A DNA stretch of 43,702 nucleotides, taken from assembly GCA_013152375.1 (NCBI GenBank), contig JAADGM010000040.1:1-43702 (forward strand), given 5' to 3'. A program made the position numbers and the translations under genes. Numbering within the stretch: position 1 is the first letter of the stretch; each line of letters starts with the position of its first letter. This DNA comes from FCB group bacterium (GTDB lineage Bacteria; Fidelibacterota; Marinisomatia; SCGC-AAA003-L08; JACNLC01). Under the pieces are notes generated by a model. That model worked only from the letters and a program-made list of their open reading frames with translations, was not told where the DNA came from and did no database searches. This document shows positions 19,552-28,616 of this stretch, piece after piece.

Positions 19552-20285
19552 TGGACAACGCTGCTGCAGGTAAAAATATGGGGCGGAAAGTAGCGCTCGT
19601 TACCGGAGCCTCTTCGGGACTGGGTCGGGCTGTATCCATAAAATTAGCCCTGGCAGGACAGTTCGTGATTCTGGCCGCCCGATCTGAAGCAGGACTTGCG
19701 GAGACTGCCCGGTTGATCACCGCAGCAGGCGGGCAGTGTCTCACAGTGCCCACTGACGTCCGCCAGGAGGAATCCATTCTGGCCCTGAAAGCTGAGGCAG
19801 ATAAAATCGGTTTTGTAAGCACGGTTGTAAATAATGCCGGTGTGGGTAAATTTGCGCGCTTCACTCACTCCAGCACAGCGGATTGGGACCTGCAAATGGA
19901 AGTGAATTTACGAGGTCCATATTTGGTAAGCAGGATATTTTCGGGGGAGATGCAAATTCAAAAATACGGTCGTATCGTCTTTATCAATTCCACTGCCGGG
20001 CTGCAGCCCTACACCGAGTCTGCTGCTTATGTTGCCAGCAAACACGGATTGAAAGGACTGGCTGACAGCCTCAGGGAGGAACTGCGGAAATATAATATTA
20101 AGGTCATCTCCGTATTTCCGGGAGCATTTAGCTCTGATTTTTGGGAAAAGGTCAGCGTTGAGTTTGATCAATCCGGTATGATGTCGTGCGAAAACGTGGC
20201 GGAATTTGTCGTCTCTGCGATTCTCGAACCTTCAAATCTGGTCATCGAAGACATCGTTTTACGGCGCACCCTGGGGGATTTTTAA
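19551..20285 (+). CDS. short-chain dehydrogenase/reductase
   Basis: 244 aa; VALVTGASSGLGRAVS (TGxxxGxG), NNAG, YVASKHG (YxxxK). Start overlaps the aconitase stop (TAATG). Confidence 0.92.
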   Translation: MDNAAAGKNMGRKVALVTGASSGLGRAVSIKLALAGQFVILAARSEAGLAETARLITAAGGQCLTVPTDVRQEESILALKAEADKIGFVSTVVNNAGVGKFARFTHSSTADWDLQMEVNLRGPYLVSRIFSGEMQIQKYGRIVFINSTAGLQPYTESAAYVASKHGLKGLADSLREELRKYNIKVISVFPGAFSSDFWEKVSVEFDQSGMMSCENVAEFVVSAILEPSNLVIEDIVLRRTLGDF

Positions 20286-20404
20286 CATTGAATATCTCTG
20301 TTTACAAAGAAGTCAAATTAATAAAGTTTCAATATTGCAGGATACTCAGGGATTCCCTAAATTTACCGGCTATTTCTGAAATCGTTTTTTGAAAGTTGAA
20401 TTGA

Positions 20405-21715
20405 ATGTTTGAACAGCTGCAGGACCGATTTGCGGGGATTTTTAAGACCATCCGGGGACAGGGTAAAATCTCGGAAGCAAATATTCAGGGAGCCCTCAGA
20501 GACATCCGCAGGAGTCTGCTTGAAGCCGACGTTAATTTCAAAGTCGCCCGGGATTTTGTAAACCGCGTAACTGATAAGGCCAAAGGCGGCAAAGTCCTGA
20601 CCTCTGTGACGCCCGGACAGCAGTTCATTAAGATCATCCAGGATGAAATGGCTGATTTTCTGGGAAAAACTGCAGAGGAGATTCAATTTTCAAATTCCGG
20701 TATTACAGTGATAGTACTGGCCGGCTTACAGGGCTCTGGGAAAACTACGACTTGTGCAAAGCTTGCCTATTTTTTGAAAAATAAACGTCGGAAAAATCCC
20801 TGGCTCATCGCGGCGGATCTTCAAAGACCTGCTGCCATCGAACAGCTGAAGATCCTTGGAGATCAGATTGCTGTTCCGGTTTTCGCTGAGTCGGGCACTG
20901 ATCCGGTTTCCGTCATCAAATCCGGTCTTAAGTCCGCTGAAACATCTGATGCAGATACGGTAATCATCGATACGGCCGGAAGATTACATATTGATGAGGA
21001 ATTGATGACACAACTGCAGAATATCATAGCGGTCACAGCTCCTCATGAGGTGTTGTATGTTGCAGACGGAATGACGGGACAGGATGCCGTGAATTCATCA
21101 AAGGCGTTTGCTGATGCCATTAAGGTCACGGGAATCGTACTGACAAAGATGGACGGTGATTCACGGGGTGGTGCAGCTCTGTCCGTTCGGCATATTACCG
21201 GTAAACCCATTAAATTCATTGGAACCGGTGAAAAAATCGACGCCCTGGAGATTCTTCACCCGGATCGGCTGGCACAAAGAATCCTCGGTCTGGGGGACAT
21301 CGTCAGCCTGGTAGAGAAAGCTCAGGAGGCCGTTGATTTAAAAGAGGCGGAAAAATTACAAAAACGCCTTGTCGAGAATTCGTTTAGTCTGGAAGATTTT
21401 CAGACTCAGCTGAAGCAGTTGAAAAAAATGGGGTCCGTTACACAGTTATTATCGATGATCCCCGGAGCCGGCAAGCTCAAGATGGACGTGAACGATCAGC
21501 AATTGAAATGGGTGGAGGCGATCATTAATTCGATGACACCTGAAGAGAGAAGAAACCCCGGTATTCTGAACGGCTCCAGACGAAAAAGGGTCGCCAGGGG
21601 TTCGGGACGGTCCATTTTTGAAGTAAATCAACTTTTGAAGCAGTTTGTTCAAATGAAGAAAATGATGAAAAGCATGGGGAAACTTAAAAAAATGAAATTT
21701 CCCCACGGATTATAA
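20405..21715 (+). CDS. ffh: signal recognition particle protein Ffh
   Basis: 436 aa; GLQGSGKTTTCAKLA, DTAGRLHIDEELM, TKMDGDSRGGAALS, Met/Lys-rich M domain at C-terminus. Confidence 0.97.
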   Translation: MFEQLQDRFAGIFKTIRGQGKISEANIQGALRDIRRSLLEADVNFKVARDFVNRVTDKAKGGKVLTSVTPGQQFIKIIQDEMADFLGKTAEEIQFSNSGITVIVLAGLQGSGKTTTCAKLAYFLKNKRRKNPWLIAADLQRPAAIEQLKILGDQIAVPVFAESGTDPVSVIKSGLKSAETSDADTVIIDTAGRLHIDEELMTQLQNIIAVTAPHEVLYVADGMTGQDAVNSSKAFADAIKVTGIVLTKMDGDSRGGAALSVRHITGKPIKFIGTGEKIDALEILHPDRLAQRILGLGDIVSLVEKAQEAVDLKEAEKLQKRLVENSFSLEDFQTQLKQLKKMGSVTQLLSMIPGAGKLKMDVNDQQLKWVEAIINSMTPEERRNPGILNGSRRKRVARGSGRSIFEVNQLLKQFVQMKKMMKSMGKLKKMKFPHGL

Positions 21716-21730
21716 TAGAAAGGTAAGCTC

Positions 21731-22201
21731 TTGGCAGTACACATTCGGTTAAAAAGAATTGGTAGAAGAAAACGTCCATTTTACCGCATTGTAGTGATGG
21801 ATTCTCATACTCGTCGTGATGGTCGGGAAATTGAAAAACTAGGGTGGTATGACCCACTGAAGGATGATCATCAATATTCTTATGACGAAAACCGTGCACT
21901 CTACTGGCTGGGACAAGGTGCAGCCCCATCAAATCGGGTGAATTATATTTTCAAGGATTCTGGTTTGGCCCTGAAGTGGCATAACCTAAAATCAGGAAAA
22001 TCCGAAGAGGAAATCGCCGAAGAGCTCGCCAGTTGGTCTGCCACCAAAGAAGCCGCAAAAAATTTAAAGGCCGAGAAAGCCGAAGAAATCGCTACAGAAG
22101 AAAAAGCAGAAGAAAATATTGAAACTGAACCTGATGTAGAAGCTGAAGTTCCAGTTGAACAGACTGAGACTCCGGCAGAAGAGCAAGTAGAAGAGTCATA
22201 A
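21731..22201 (+). CDS. rpsP: 30S ribosomal protein S16 with acidic C-terminal extension
   Basis: TTG start; AVHIRLKRIGRRKRPFYRIVVMDSHTRRDGREIEKLGWYDPL; Ala/Glu/Lys-rich tail. Confidence 0.96.
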   Translation: MAVHIRLKRIGRRKRPFYRIVVMDSHTRRDGREIEKLGWYDPLKDDHQYSYDENRALYWLGQGAAPSNRVNYIFKDSGLALKWHNLKSGKSEEEIAEELASWSATKEAAKNLKAEKAEEIATEEKAEENIETEPDVEAEVPVEQTETPAEEQVEES

Positions 22202-22224
22202 CACTGTAAAATAGGAGTGGATTT

Positions 22225-22458
22225 ATGGAAGGGTTGTTGACCGAGATCATTAAATCCATTGTAGATAAACCGGACGAAGTGAAGGTAACTGTTTTAGAGA
22301 GCGATAGTACCCAGATCTATGAACTGGAGGTCGGGGACGGCGACTTAGGAAAAGTTATCGGAAAGAACGGTCGGAACGTTAGTGCTATTCGCACGCTCCT
22401 TTCTGCGGCTACAGCGAAACGTGGTGGTAAGAGAGCGATTCTTGAAATAATTGAGTAG
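22225..22458 (+). CDS. khpA: KH-domain RNA-binding protein KhpA (YlqC family)
   Basis: 77 aa; LGKVIGKNGRNVSAIRTLLSAA KH motif; located between rpsP and rimM. Confidence 0.92.
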   Translation: MEGLLTEIIKSIVDKPDEVKVTVLESDSTQIYELEVGDGDLGKVIGKNGRNVSAIRTLLSAATAKRGGKRAILEIIE

Positions 22459-22477
22459 GTCTTTCCCTCGCAAGTTA

Positions 22478-22978
22478 ATGAGTCTGGGGGTTATTATCAA
22501 GCCCCACGGACTAAAAGGCGAGGTTAAAATCTCTCTCAATGACCAAGTTGCCGATGCGATTTCGAATGATGTAAAAATCTGGGTCAGAGACACTGCCGGA
22601 GACGTGCATGGTGTTGTCATCGAGACTTCACAGTTTTCAGGGCCTCATCCGAGGCTCAAGCTTAAAGGTGTCTCTTCCCGGGAAGAAGCCGAAAAACTTA
22701 GAAATTACGAACTTCTGACAGATCGGACTTTTTTCCCGGAACCGGACGAAAGTGAGTACTTTCTGGCTGATTTAATCGGTCTCCAGGTATGGGACGAACA
22801 CAATAAGTACCTTGGAGATATAGGGGATGTTTATGCCCTGCCCGCAAATGATGTCATTGCGCTGGACTATGCAGGAAAGGAAGTTCTCATCCCGATGATC
22901 GATGAGATCGTTAAGCTTATTGACTTTGAGAAGAATCGCGTGATAATTCATCCGATGGAAGGACTGCTGGATCTATGA
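22478..22978 (+). CDS. rimM: ribosome maturation factor RimM
   Basis: LGVIIKPHGLKGEVKI N-terminus, DLIGLQV PRC-barrel region; ATG at 22478 preferred over the track's TTG at 22451. Confidence 0.93.
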   Translation: MSLGVIIKPHGLKGEVKISLNDQVADAISNDVKIWVRDTAGDVHGVVIETSQFSGPHPRLKLKGVSSREEAEKLRNYELLTDRTFFPEPDESEYFLADLIGLQVWDEHNKYLGDIGDVYALPANDVIALDYAGKEVLIPMIDEIVKLIDFEKNRVIIHPMEGLLDL

Positions 22979-23700
22979 TAAGGATCCACTTCCTTACGCC
23001 CTTTGCTAAAATGGTTGAGGCTGTCATTACCGAGAGTATTTTGGGGCGGGCAGCCTCTAAGGGGTATGTAATGTATGAGATCCATGATCTTTTTACCTTT
23101 GCCGATGCCCCCCATTACAAGATCGATGATTACCAATTTGGCGGAGGTTCCGGGATGGTCATGAAACCCGAGCCGATCTTTCGGGCCTATGATGACGTTC
23201 TTAAGGACATGCCTGCAGGAACCTGTCCCAGAGTGATCTTCCCCACACCGGACGGACGCTTATTGAACCATGCGTTCGCAATGGAATTATCCAGGGAGGA
23301 GAATCTGATCTTCATCAACGGGCACTATAAAGGCATCGATCAAAGAGTTAGGGATGAAATTGTAACGGATGAGATTTCTATCGGTGATTATGTATTAACC
23401 GGGGGTGAATTACCGACGCTTGTAATCCTGGACTCAATGATCCGGCTGATCCCGGGGGTACTGAATTCCTACGAATCAGCCCAGACGGATTCTTTTACTT
23501 CAGGTTTGCTGGATTATCCGCATTACACGCGGCCGGAAAAATTCAGGGGACATGAAGTCCCGAAAATTTTAATGTCAGGGCATCATAAAATGATTGCGGA
23601 CTGGCGCTTGGAAAAACAAAAAGAAAAAACCAGGGAAAGACGATCTGACCTCTGGAAAAAATATTTAGCTTCACAAGAAATTGGAGTAAAAAATGGATAA
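22975..23700 (+). CDS. trmD: tRNA (guanine37-N1)-methyltransferase
   Basis: 241 aa; [42 protein letters not shown] knot motifs. Confidence 0.97.
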   Translation: MIRIHFLTPFAKMVEAVITESILGRAASKGYVMYEIHDLFTFADAPHYKIDDYQFGGGSGMVMKPEPIFRAYDDVLKDMPAGTCPRVIFPTPDGRLLNHAFAMELSREENLIFINGHYKGIDQRVRDEIVTDEISIGDYVLTGGELPTLVILDSMIRLIPGVLNSYESAQTDSFTSGLLDYPHYTRPEKFRGHEVPKILMSGHHKMIADWRLEKQKEKTRERRSDLWKKYLASQEIGVKNG

Positions 23701-24037
23701 AATTAGTGCGGCCGTAAAAAATGATATCAAATCTGACATCCCGCAGTTCAGAGCAGGTGATACTGTTGCCGTGGGGGTAAAAGTCATCGAGGGAAATCGC
23801 AGCAGAATTCAGACCTTCGAAGGTGTCGTAATCGCTATCTCTGCCGGTCATGGAATCGATAAAACTTTTACGGTCAGAAAAATTTCAAACGGCGTCGGTG
23901 TTGAAAGAATATTTCCGCTCCACTCCCCCAATTTAGATTCTATTCAAGTGAAAAAAAGAGGGAAGGTCAGACGGGCAAAACTCTATTACCTCAGAAAACT
24001 GAAAGGGAAGGCCGCCCGAATTAAAGAGAGAGCATAA
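23693..24037 (+). CDS. rplS: 50S ribosomal protein L19
   Basis: 114 aa; [25 protein letters not shown]...[39 protein letters not shown]. Confidence 0.97.
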   Translation: MDKISAAVKNDIKSDIPQFRAGDTVAVGVKVIEGNRSRIQTFEGVVIAISAGHGIDKTFTVRKISNGVGVERIFPLHSPNLDSIQVKKRGKVRRAKLYYLRKLKGKAARIKERA

Positions 24038-24056
24038 CCCTGCCCGGATTGCTTTT

Positions 24057-24097
24057 AAGCTCCTCGCTCTATTCCAAGAGAAAGGAGCTTTTTTTTT
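24057..24097 (+). terminator. Rho-independent terminator after rplS, overlapping the RBS of the MFS gene
   Basis: AAGCTCCT CG CTCT ATTCCA AGAG AA AGGAGCTT TTTTTTT: 8-bp outer stem, 4-bp inner stem, T9 tract. Confidence 0.88.
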
Positions 24098-24098
24098 G

Positions 24099-25241
24099 AT
24101 GAGCAATTATCGTAAAATTCTGTTCGCCACCATTATCGGTCATGGATTGGTACACAGCATCACCCTGGTTTTCCCCGCCATTATGGTGGTCCTGCGTGAT
24201 GAATTTTCCATTTCGTTGATCAAACTCGGTGAACTGGCCACAATACAATTTGTATTTTTTGGTATAAGTGCGGTCCCTGCTGGACTGTTGGTGGATAAAT
24301 TGGGCTCCAGGAAAGTTCTCCTGATTTATTTTACAGGACTGGTTCTGGGAGTTGCGATCATCACCCTCGGTCACACCCATCTGACCCTGGCTGCCGGTCT
24401 GGCTCTGCTGGGCGCCTCGGCCGGTTTATATCATCCGGCAGGACTAAAGCTCATCAGCCATACCAAAAACATCAGCCAAAATATGGGCTACCACGGAATA
24501 TCCGGAAGCATCGGTCTGTCCGTGGGTCCATTGATTGGAGGTGTGTTTTCCAGCTATTTTAATTGGAAGATGCCGTACTTCATTCTCGCCGGTGTTGCGG
24601 TTATCGGAGGTATTTATACACTGACTCAAATTGAACCCGGCCGGCAAGGGACAGTCTCAAACAACGCTCCCCTCACCAAATTCAAACTGAAACGATCCCA
24701 CTACCTTATCTTCGGAGTAGCAGCCCTCTGGGGTTTCACGCATCACGGACTTTTTAACTTTCTCCCGCTGTATTTTGCAGATTCTCTCCAATGGGGAGGA
24801 AAAGCGGCCATGCGGGGCGGGCTGCTGACTGCTGCCGTGCTGCTCCTCGGCACTATCGGTCAAATTGCCGGTGGAAAAATCGGTTCCATCTACCCCAGAG
24901 AAAAACTGCTTGTCTGGGTGGTAGGTCTGAATATTCCGTTTCTGATACTCATGGGACTAAGCCATGGGATTATCCTGCTTCTTGTTACGGGAATACTCGG
25001 TGCCGTCAATTTTACTTACCAGCCGGTGAACAACAGTCTGCTTTCGGATATGACCAGACCCGGGAACCGCGGGCTGGTTTACGGACTTTCATCGGGACTT
25101 GGTTTCGGCGTGGGTTCATTCGCCACTACAATCGGCGGATATATCGGTGAACACTTCGAATTAAGTTATATTTTTCCATTACTTTCAATTGTACTTATCC
25201 CTGCAGTGGTTTTATCTTATCTGATACACATTGAAGACTAA
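24099..25241 (+). CDS. MFS transporter (fosmidomycin-resistance Fsr-like)
   Basis: About 380 aa, about 12 TM; AGLLVDKLGSRKVLL loop and GLYHPAGLKLIS, reminiscent of the Fsr-type MFS subfamily. Confidence 0.85.
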   Translation: MSNYRKILFATIIGHGLVHSITLVFPAIMVVLRDEFSISLIKLGELATIQFVFFGISAVPAGLLVDKLGSRKVLLIYFTGLVLGVAIITLGHTHLTLAAGLALLGASAGLYHPAGLKLISHTKNISQNMGYHGISGSIGLSVGPLIGGVFSSYFNWKMPYFILAGVAVIGGIYTLTQIEPGRQGTVSNNAPLTKFKLKRSHYLIFGVAALWGFTHHGLFNFLPLYFADSLQWGGKAAMRGGLLTAAVLLLGTIGQIAGGKIGSIYPREKLLVWVVGLNIPFLILMGLSHGIILLLVTGILGAVNFTYQPVNNSLLSDMTRPGNRGLVYGLSSGLGFGVGSFATTIGGYIGEHFELSYIFPLLSIVLIPAVVLSYLIHIED

Positions 25242-25345
25242 TTTACCATTTTCAACACATTGCAGAAGTTTGCTGACCCTACGGTCAGTTGTGTGGAATT
25301 TTTCGGTGACTGAGCAGTATTAGCAACAAGAAATCAATCCAATAA

Positions 25346-26734
25346 ATGAAGAACCGGCCAAGCAGCCTAAAAACAATTCCCGCGGTGGATGAATTGCTGT
25401 TTCATCTACAGCCGGAAAAATACTCAGCACCCTATGCGCTGGTCCTGAGAACAATCCGCACGGCCGTGAAACAAGTGCGGCAGGAACTTCTGAAAGGGAA
25501 AGAAATTGCCGATGTGCCTGCATACACGCGAGCGCTTGCAGGGAAACTGCTTAATACCGTCACCCGGAGCAGCCTTCGGGGAGTCATCAACGGTACAGGA
25601 ATCGTTCTGCATACCGGACTCGGCAGGGCACCTATTTCTGAAAAATTAGTTGATCGTGTCCGCGACAGGATTTCCGGATACAGCAATGTTGAACTTGATA
25701 TTCGTACTGGAAAACGAGGTGAGCGCATACAACATGTGGAAGCCCTCCTCTGCACCCTGACCGGGGCCGAAAGTGCCGTGGTGGTCAACAATAATGCGGC
25801 AGCCGTGCTGATCATGCTGAATTCAATCGCTGAGAACAAAGAGGTCATCATCAGCAGAGGTCAGCAGGTGGAAATCGGAGGATCCTTCCGGATTCCGGAT
25901 GTCATCCGGAAATCAGGTTGCATCATGAAAGAGATTGGAACCACGAACAAGACCCATCTTAGGGATTATAGCGCCGCTGTAACTCCTCAGACAGGAGCCA
26001 TACTGGTGGCTCATACGAGTAATTATAAGATTAAAGGATTCACTTCCGAGGTTCCATTATCCGAACTTGCAGAGCTTGCCCGAAAACGCCGGATCCCCCT
26101 GTTATTGGATTTGGGCAGCGGTGCCATTGCGGACCTGGTGTCGCTGGGTTTACCTGATGAGCCGGTTGTGAGCCGTTTCATCAGAAGGGGTGCACAGGCA
26201 GTTACTTTTTCAGGTGATAAACTCCTTGGCGGTCCCCAGGCCGGGATTATCTGCGGAAAGAAAACCCTCCTCCGGAAAATTCGTGACAATGCTCTCTACC
26301 GGGCACTGAGATGCGATAAAATCACCTATGCCCTGCTGGAAGAAACTCTTCGTACTTATCATGATTCGAAAGAAATTTCATCGACGAATTTAGCGCTTCA
26401 TCTTTTGACCCGGTCACCGCAGCAGTTAAAAACCATGGGCGTTACCGTCACGGACAAACTACCCGTCAAACTACTGGAGACCTACCGAATTCGTTTGGTA
26501 GAAACACAGGTGGAAGCCGGGAGCGGTTCGTTGCCAACCGAATTTATCCCCAGTGTGGCCCTCGAAATGGTTGAACCCACCGGTAAACCCGCACAGCTTG
26601 CAGCAAAATTTCGTCACGCTTCAGTTCCGGTGATCGGCTATATCCACGGAAATAAATTCCGCATCGATCTCAAGGCAATTGACGAAGGAGAAACGGGCTT
26701 GCTCATTTCTCTTTTGACTGAGGTGCTCTCATGA
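25346..26734 (+). CDS. selA: L-seryl-tRNA(Sec) selenium transferase
   Basis: 462 aa; INGTGIVLHTGLGRAPIS, EIGTTNKTHLRDY, TFSGDKLLGGPQAGIICGKK (PLP lysine). Confidence 0.97.
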   Translation: MKNRPSSLKTIPAVDELLFHLQPEKYSAPYALVLRTIRTAVKQVRQELLKGKEIADVPAYTRALAGKLLNTVTRSSLRGVINGTGIVLHTGLGRAPISEKLVDRVRDRISGYSNVELDIRTGKRGERIQHVEALLCTLTGAESAVVVNNNAAAVLIMLNSIAENKEVIISRGQQVEIGGSFRIPDVIRKSGCIMKEIGTTNKTHLRDYSAAVTPQTGAILVAHTSNYKIKGFTSEVPLSELAELARKRRIPLLLDLGSGAIADLVSLGLPDEPVVSRFIRRGAQAVTFSGDKLLGGPQAGIICGKKTLLRKIRDNALYRALRCDKITYALLEETLRTYHDSKEISSTNLALHLLTRSPQQLKTMGVTVTDKLPVKLLETYRIRLVETQVEAGSGSLPTEFIPSVALEMVEPTGKPAQLAAKFRHASVPVIGYIHGNKFRIDLKAIDEGETGLLISLLTEVLS

Positions 26735-28605
26735 ATCAAATCGTTATCGGACTGGCGGGGCATATAGATCACGGAAAGACCTCCGTAGTTAAAGCTCTCA
26801 CGGGCGTTAATACCGACCGCCTTGAAGAAGAGATTCGCCGGGGGATGACCATAGACATCGGATTTGCCTTTCTTACCGAGCGGGTCACATTGATCGATGT
26901 TCCAGGACATGAGAAATTCGTTAAAAATATGATGGCGGGAGTCAGCGCTGTTGATGCAGCGCTGCTCATCATTGCCGCCGACGACGGTGTGATGCCCCAG
27001 ACGCGGGAACATTTCGATATCCTCACCCTGCTGGGTGTCCAAAACGGTGTGATAGCGCTGAACAAAATTGACCTCGTCGATGAAGAATGGCTGGAACTTG
27101 TTGAAGCCGATATTCAGGAAATGGTTGCAGGTTCTTTCCTTGAAAAAGCCCCCGTCATCCGGGTCAGTGCCGAGAAAAATACGGGGTTTGACCTCCTCAA
27201 AACAGTTCTCATCGATATGTGTTCGGAAATCCAACCTAAAACGGATCGGGGAATTTTTCGATTATGGGTGGACAGGGTATTTACGATCAAGGGCTTCGGC
27301 ACCGTCGTCACCGGTACGGTTTCATCCGGCAGTATCAAAACCGGCGAGCTGCTGGAACTCCTCCCCGGTGGGAAAAAAGTGAAGATACGAGGACTGCAGA
27401 CACATTCAAAAGCAGTTGGCGAAGTCACACTCGGTGACAGGGCTGCAATTAATCTTCAGGGTATTGAGAAAGATGAACTCAGCCGGGGGTTTCAACTCTC
27501 GACACCGGGATATTTTAGTACAACCACCAGAATAGGCGTACGGCTCTCACTTTTACAAACCGCGATAAAAGAGGTACGGCAAAACCAACGCCTGCGCATA
27601 CATGCCGGTACTCAGGAAGTCATGGCCCGGGTTTCTCTCATCAACCAAAAATTGCTTGAACCGGGGTCTGCTGCCCCTGCAATTCTGCGCCTGGAGTCCC
27701 CGCTTATCACGAGTAAGGACGACCGCTTCATTCTGAGGTCGTACTCACCTGTCATTACCATCGGCGGCGGTATCGTACTTGATGTGCAGGTATCCGAAAA
27801 ATGGAAAAAGGCCCGACAGGATATCCTCACGCTTTATGCTGCTTCAGACCACCGGCGTGTCGAATTGATTCTCGAAAACGACCCGTATTCGCCCGTCACG
27901 GATGCCCAATTAAAGATCCGGCTGGGGCTGGCGGATGATCGAATTTTGTCCCTGATCAGTGCTAATAAAAATCTGATCCGGATTGAATATCACGGCAGTA
28001 AATGGGTTGTCACAAAATTACAGCTCGAAAAAGTAAGGCAGGCTATTCTGGATTTCATGGCATTGCACCATAAAAGTAATCGCCGGCGCGCCGGGGTTAC
28101 CAAGGAGGAGATCAGACAGAATTTTCAGGGAGATGCAAGGTTCTTCGATTATCTCCTGAAAGAGATGGAAGATTCGGGACAGATTAAGCGTGAAGGTGAA
28201 ATTATCTCACTTCCCGGACATTCAATTCAGCTCAGTCCTTCAGAACAGGACACGACCCGCAAATTGCTCAATATTCTGGATGCTGAAGGTTTTTCATCCT
28301 CTTCACTGGAAGATTTGGCACAGGCCTGCGCAAAACCCGTCAAAGAGGTTAAACAACTGCTGGATATCGCTGAACAGCGCAAACAGGTCCTGCGTCTGGA
28401 AGGAAACCTAATCTTTACACGGAAAAATTTTGAGAATTTAAAATTGATGGTCGAAGCTCATTTTGAGCATTCCCCAGAATTATCCGTCGGGGAATTTAAA
28501 GATCTGGCTAGCACTTCACGAAAATATGCCGTACCCCTGCTGGAATATTTTGACAAGCTGAAAATTACCTATCGTTCGGGAAATACCCGCAAACGGGTAC
28601 CATAA
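26731..28605 (+). CDS. selB: selenocysteine-specific elongation factor SelB
   Basis: 624 aa; IGLAGHIDHGKTSVVKALTG, DVPGHEKFVKNMMAG, NKIDLVD, C-terminal winged-helix region; overlaps the selA stop (ATGA). Confidence 0.97.
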   Translation: MNQIVIGLAGHIDHGKTSVVKALTGVNTDRLEEEIRRGMTIDIGFAFLTERVTLIDVPGHEKFVKNMMAGVSAVDAALLIIAADDGVMPQTREHFDILTLLGVQNGVIALNKIDLVDEEWLELVEADIQEMVAGSFLEKAPVIRVSAEKNTGFDLLKTVLIDMCSEIQPKTDRGIFRLWVDRVFTIKGFGTVVTGTVSSGSIKTGELLELLPGGKKVKIRGLQTHSKAVGEVTLGDRAAINLQGIEKDELSRGFQLSTPGYFSTTTRIGVRLSLLQTAIKEVRQNQRLRIHAGTQEVMARVSLINQKLLEPGSAAPAILRLESPLITSKDDRFILRSYSPVITIGGGIVLDVQVSEKWKKARQDILTLYAASDHRRVELILENDPYSPVTDAQLKIRLGLADDRILSLISANKNLIRIEYHGSKWVVTKLQLEKVRQAILDFMALHHKSNRRRAGVTKEEIRQNFQGDARFFDYLLKEMEDSGQIKREGEIISLPGHSIQLSPSEQDTTRKLLNILDAEGFSSSSLEDLAQACAKPVKEVKQLLDIAEQRKQVLRLEGNLIFTRKNFENLKLMVEAHFEHSPELSVGEFKDLASTSRKYAVPLLEYFDKLKITYRSGNTRKRVP

Positions 28606-28616
28606 CAGGATAGCAG

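Noticed and set aside
20286-20404. Possible 4.5S/SRP RNA upstream of ffh
   Set aside because: The gap lacks the GGAA tetraloop/asymmetric-loop domain IV signature of SRP RNA.
25242-25345. Possible selC (tRNA-Sec) next to selA
   Set aside because: No cloverleaf, long variable arm or TTCGA-type T-loop could be assembled by eye in this gap.
26638-27234. 198-aa minus-strand ORF opposite selA/selB
   Set aside because: Antisense to the highly conserved SelB GTPase domain; a typical long shadow ORF in moderately GC-rich coding DNA.
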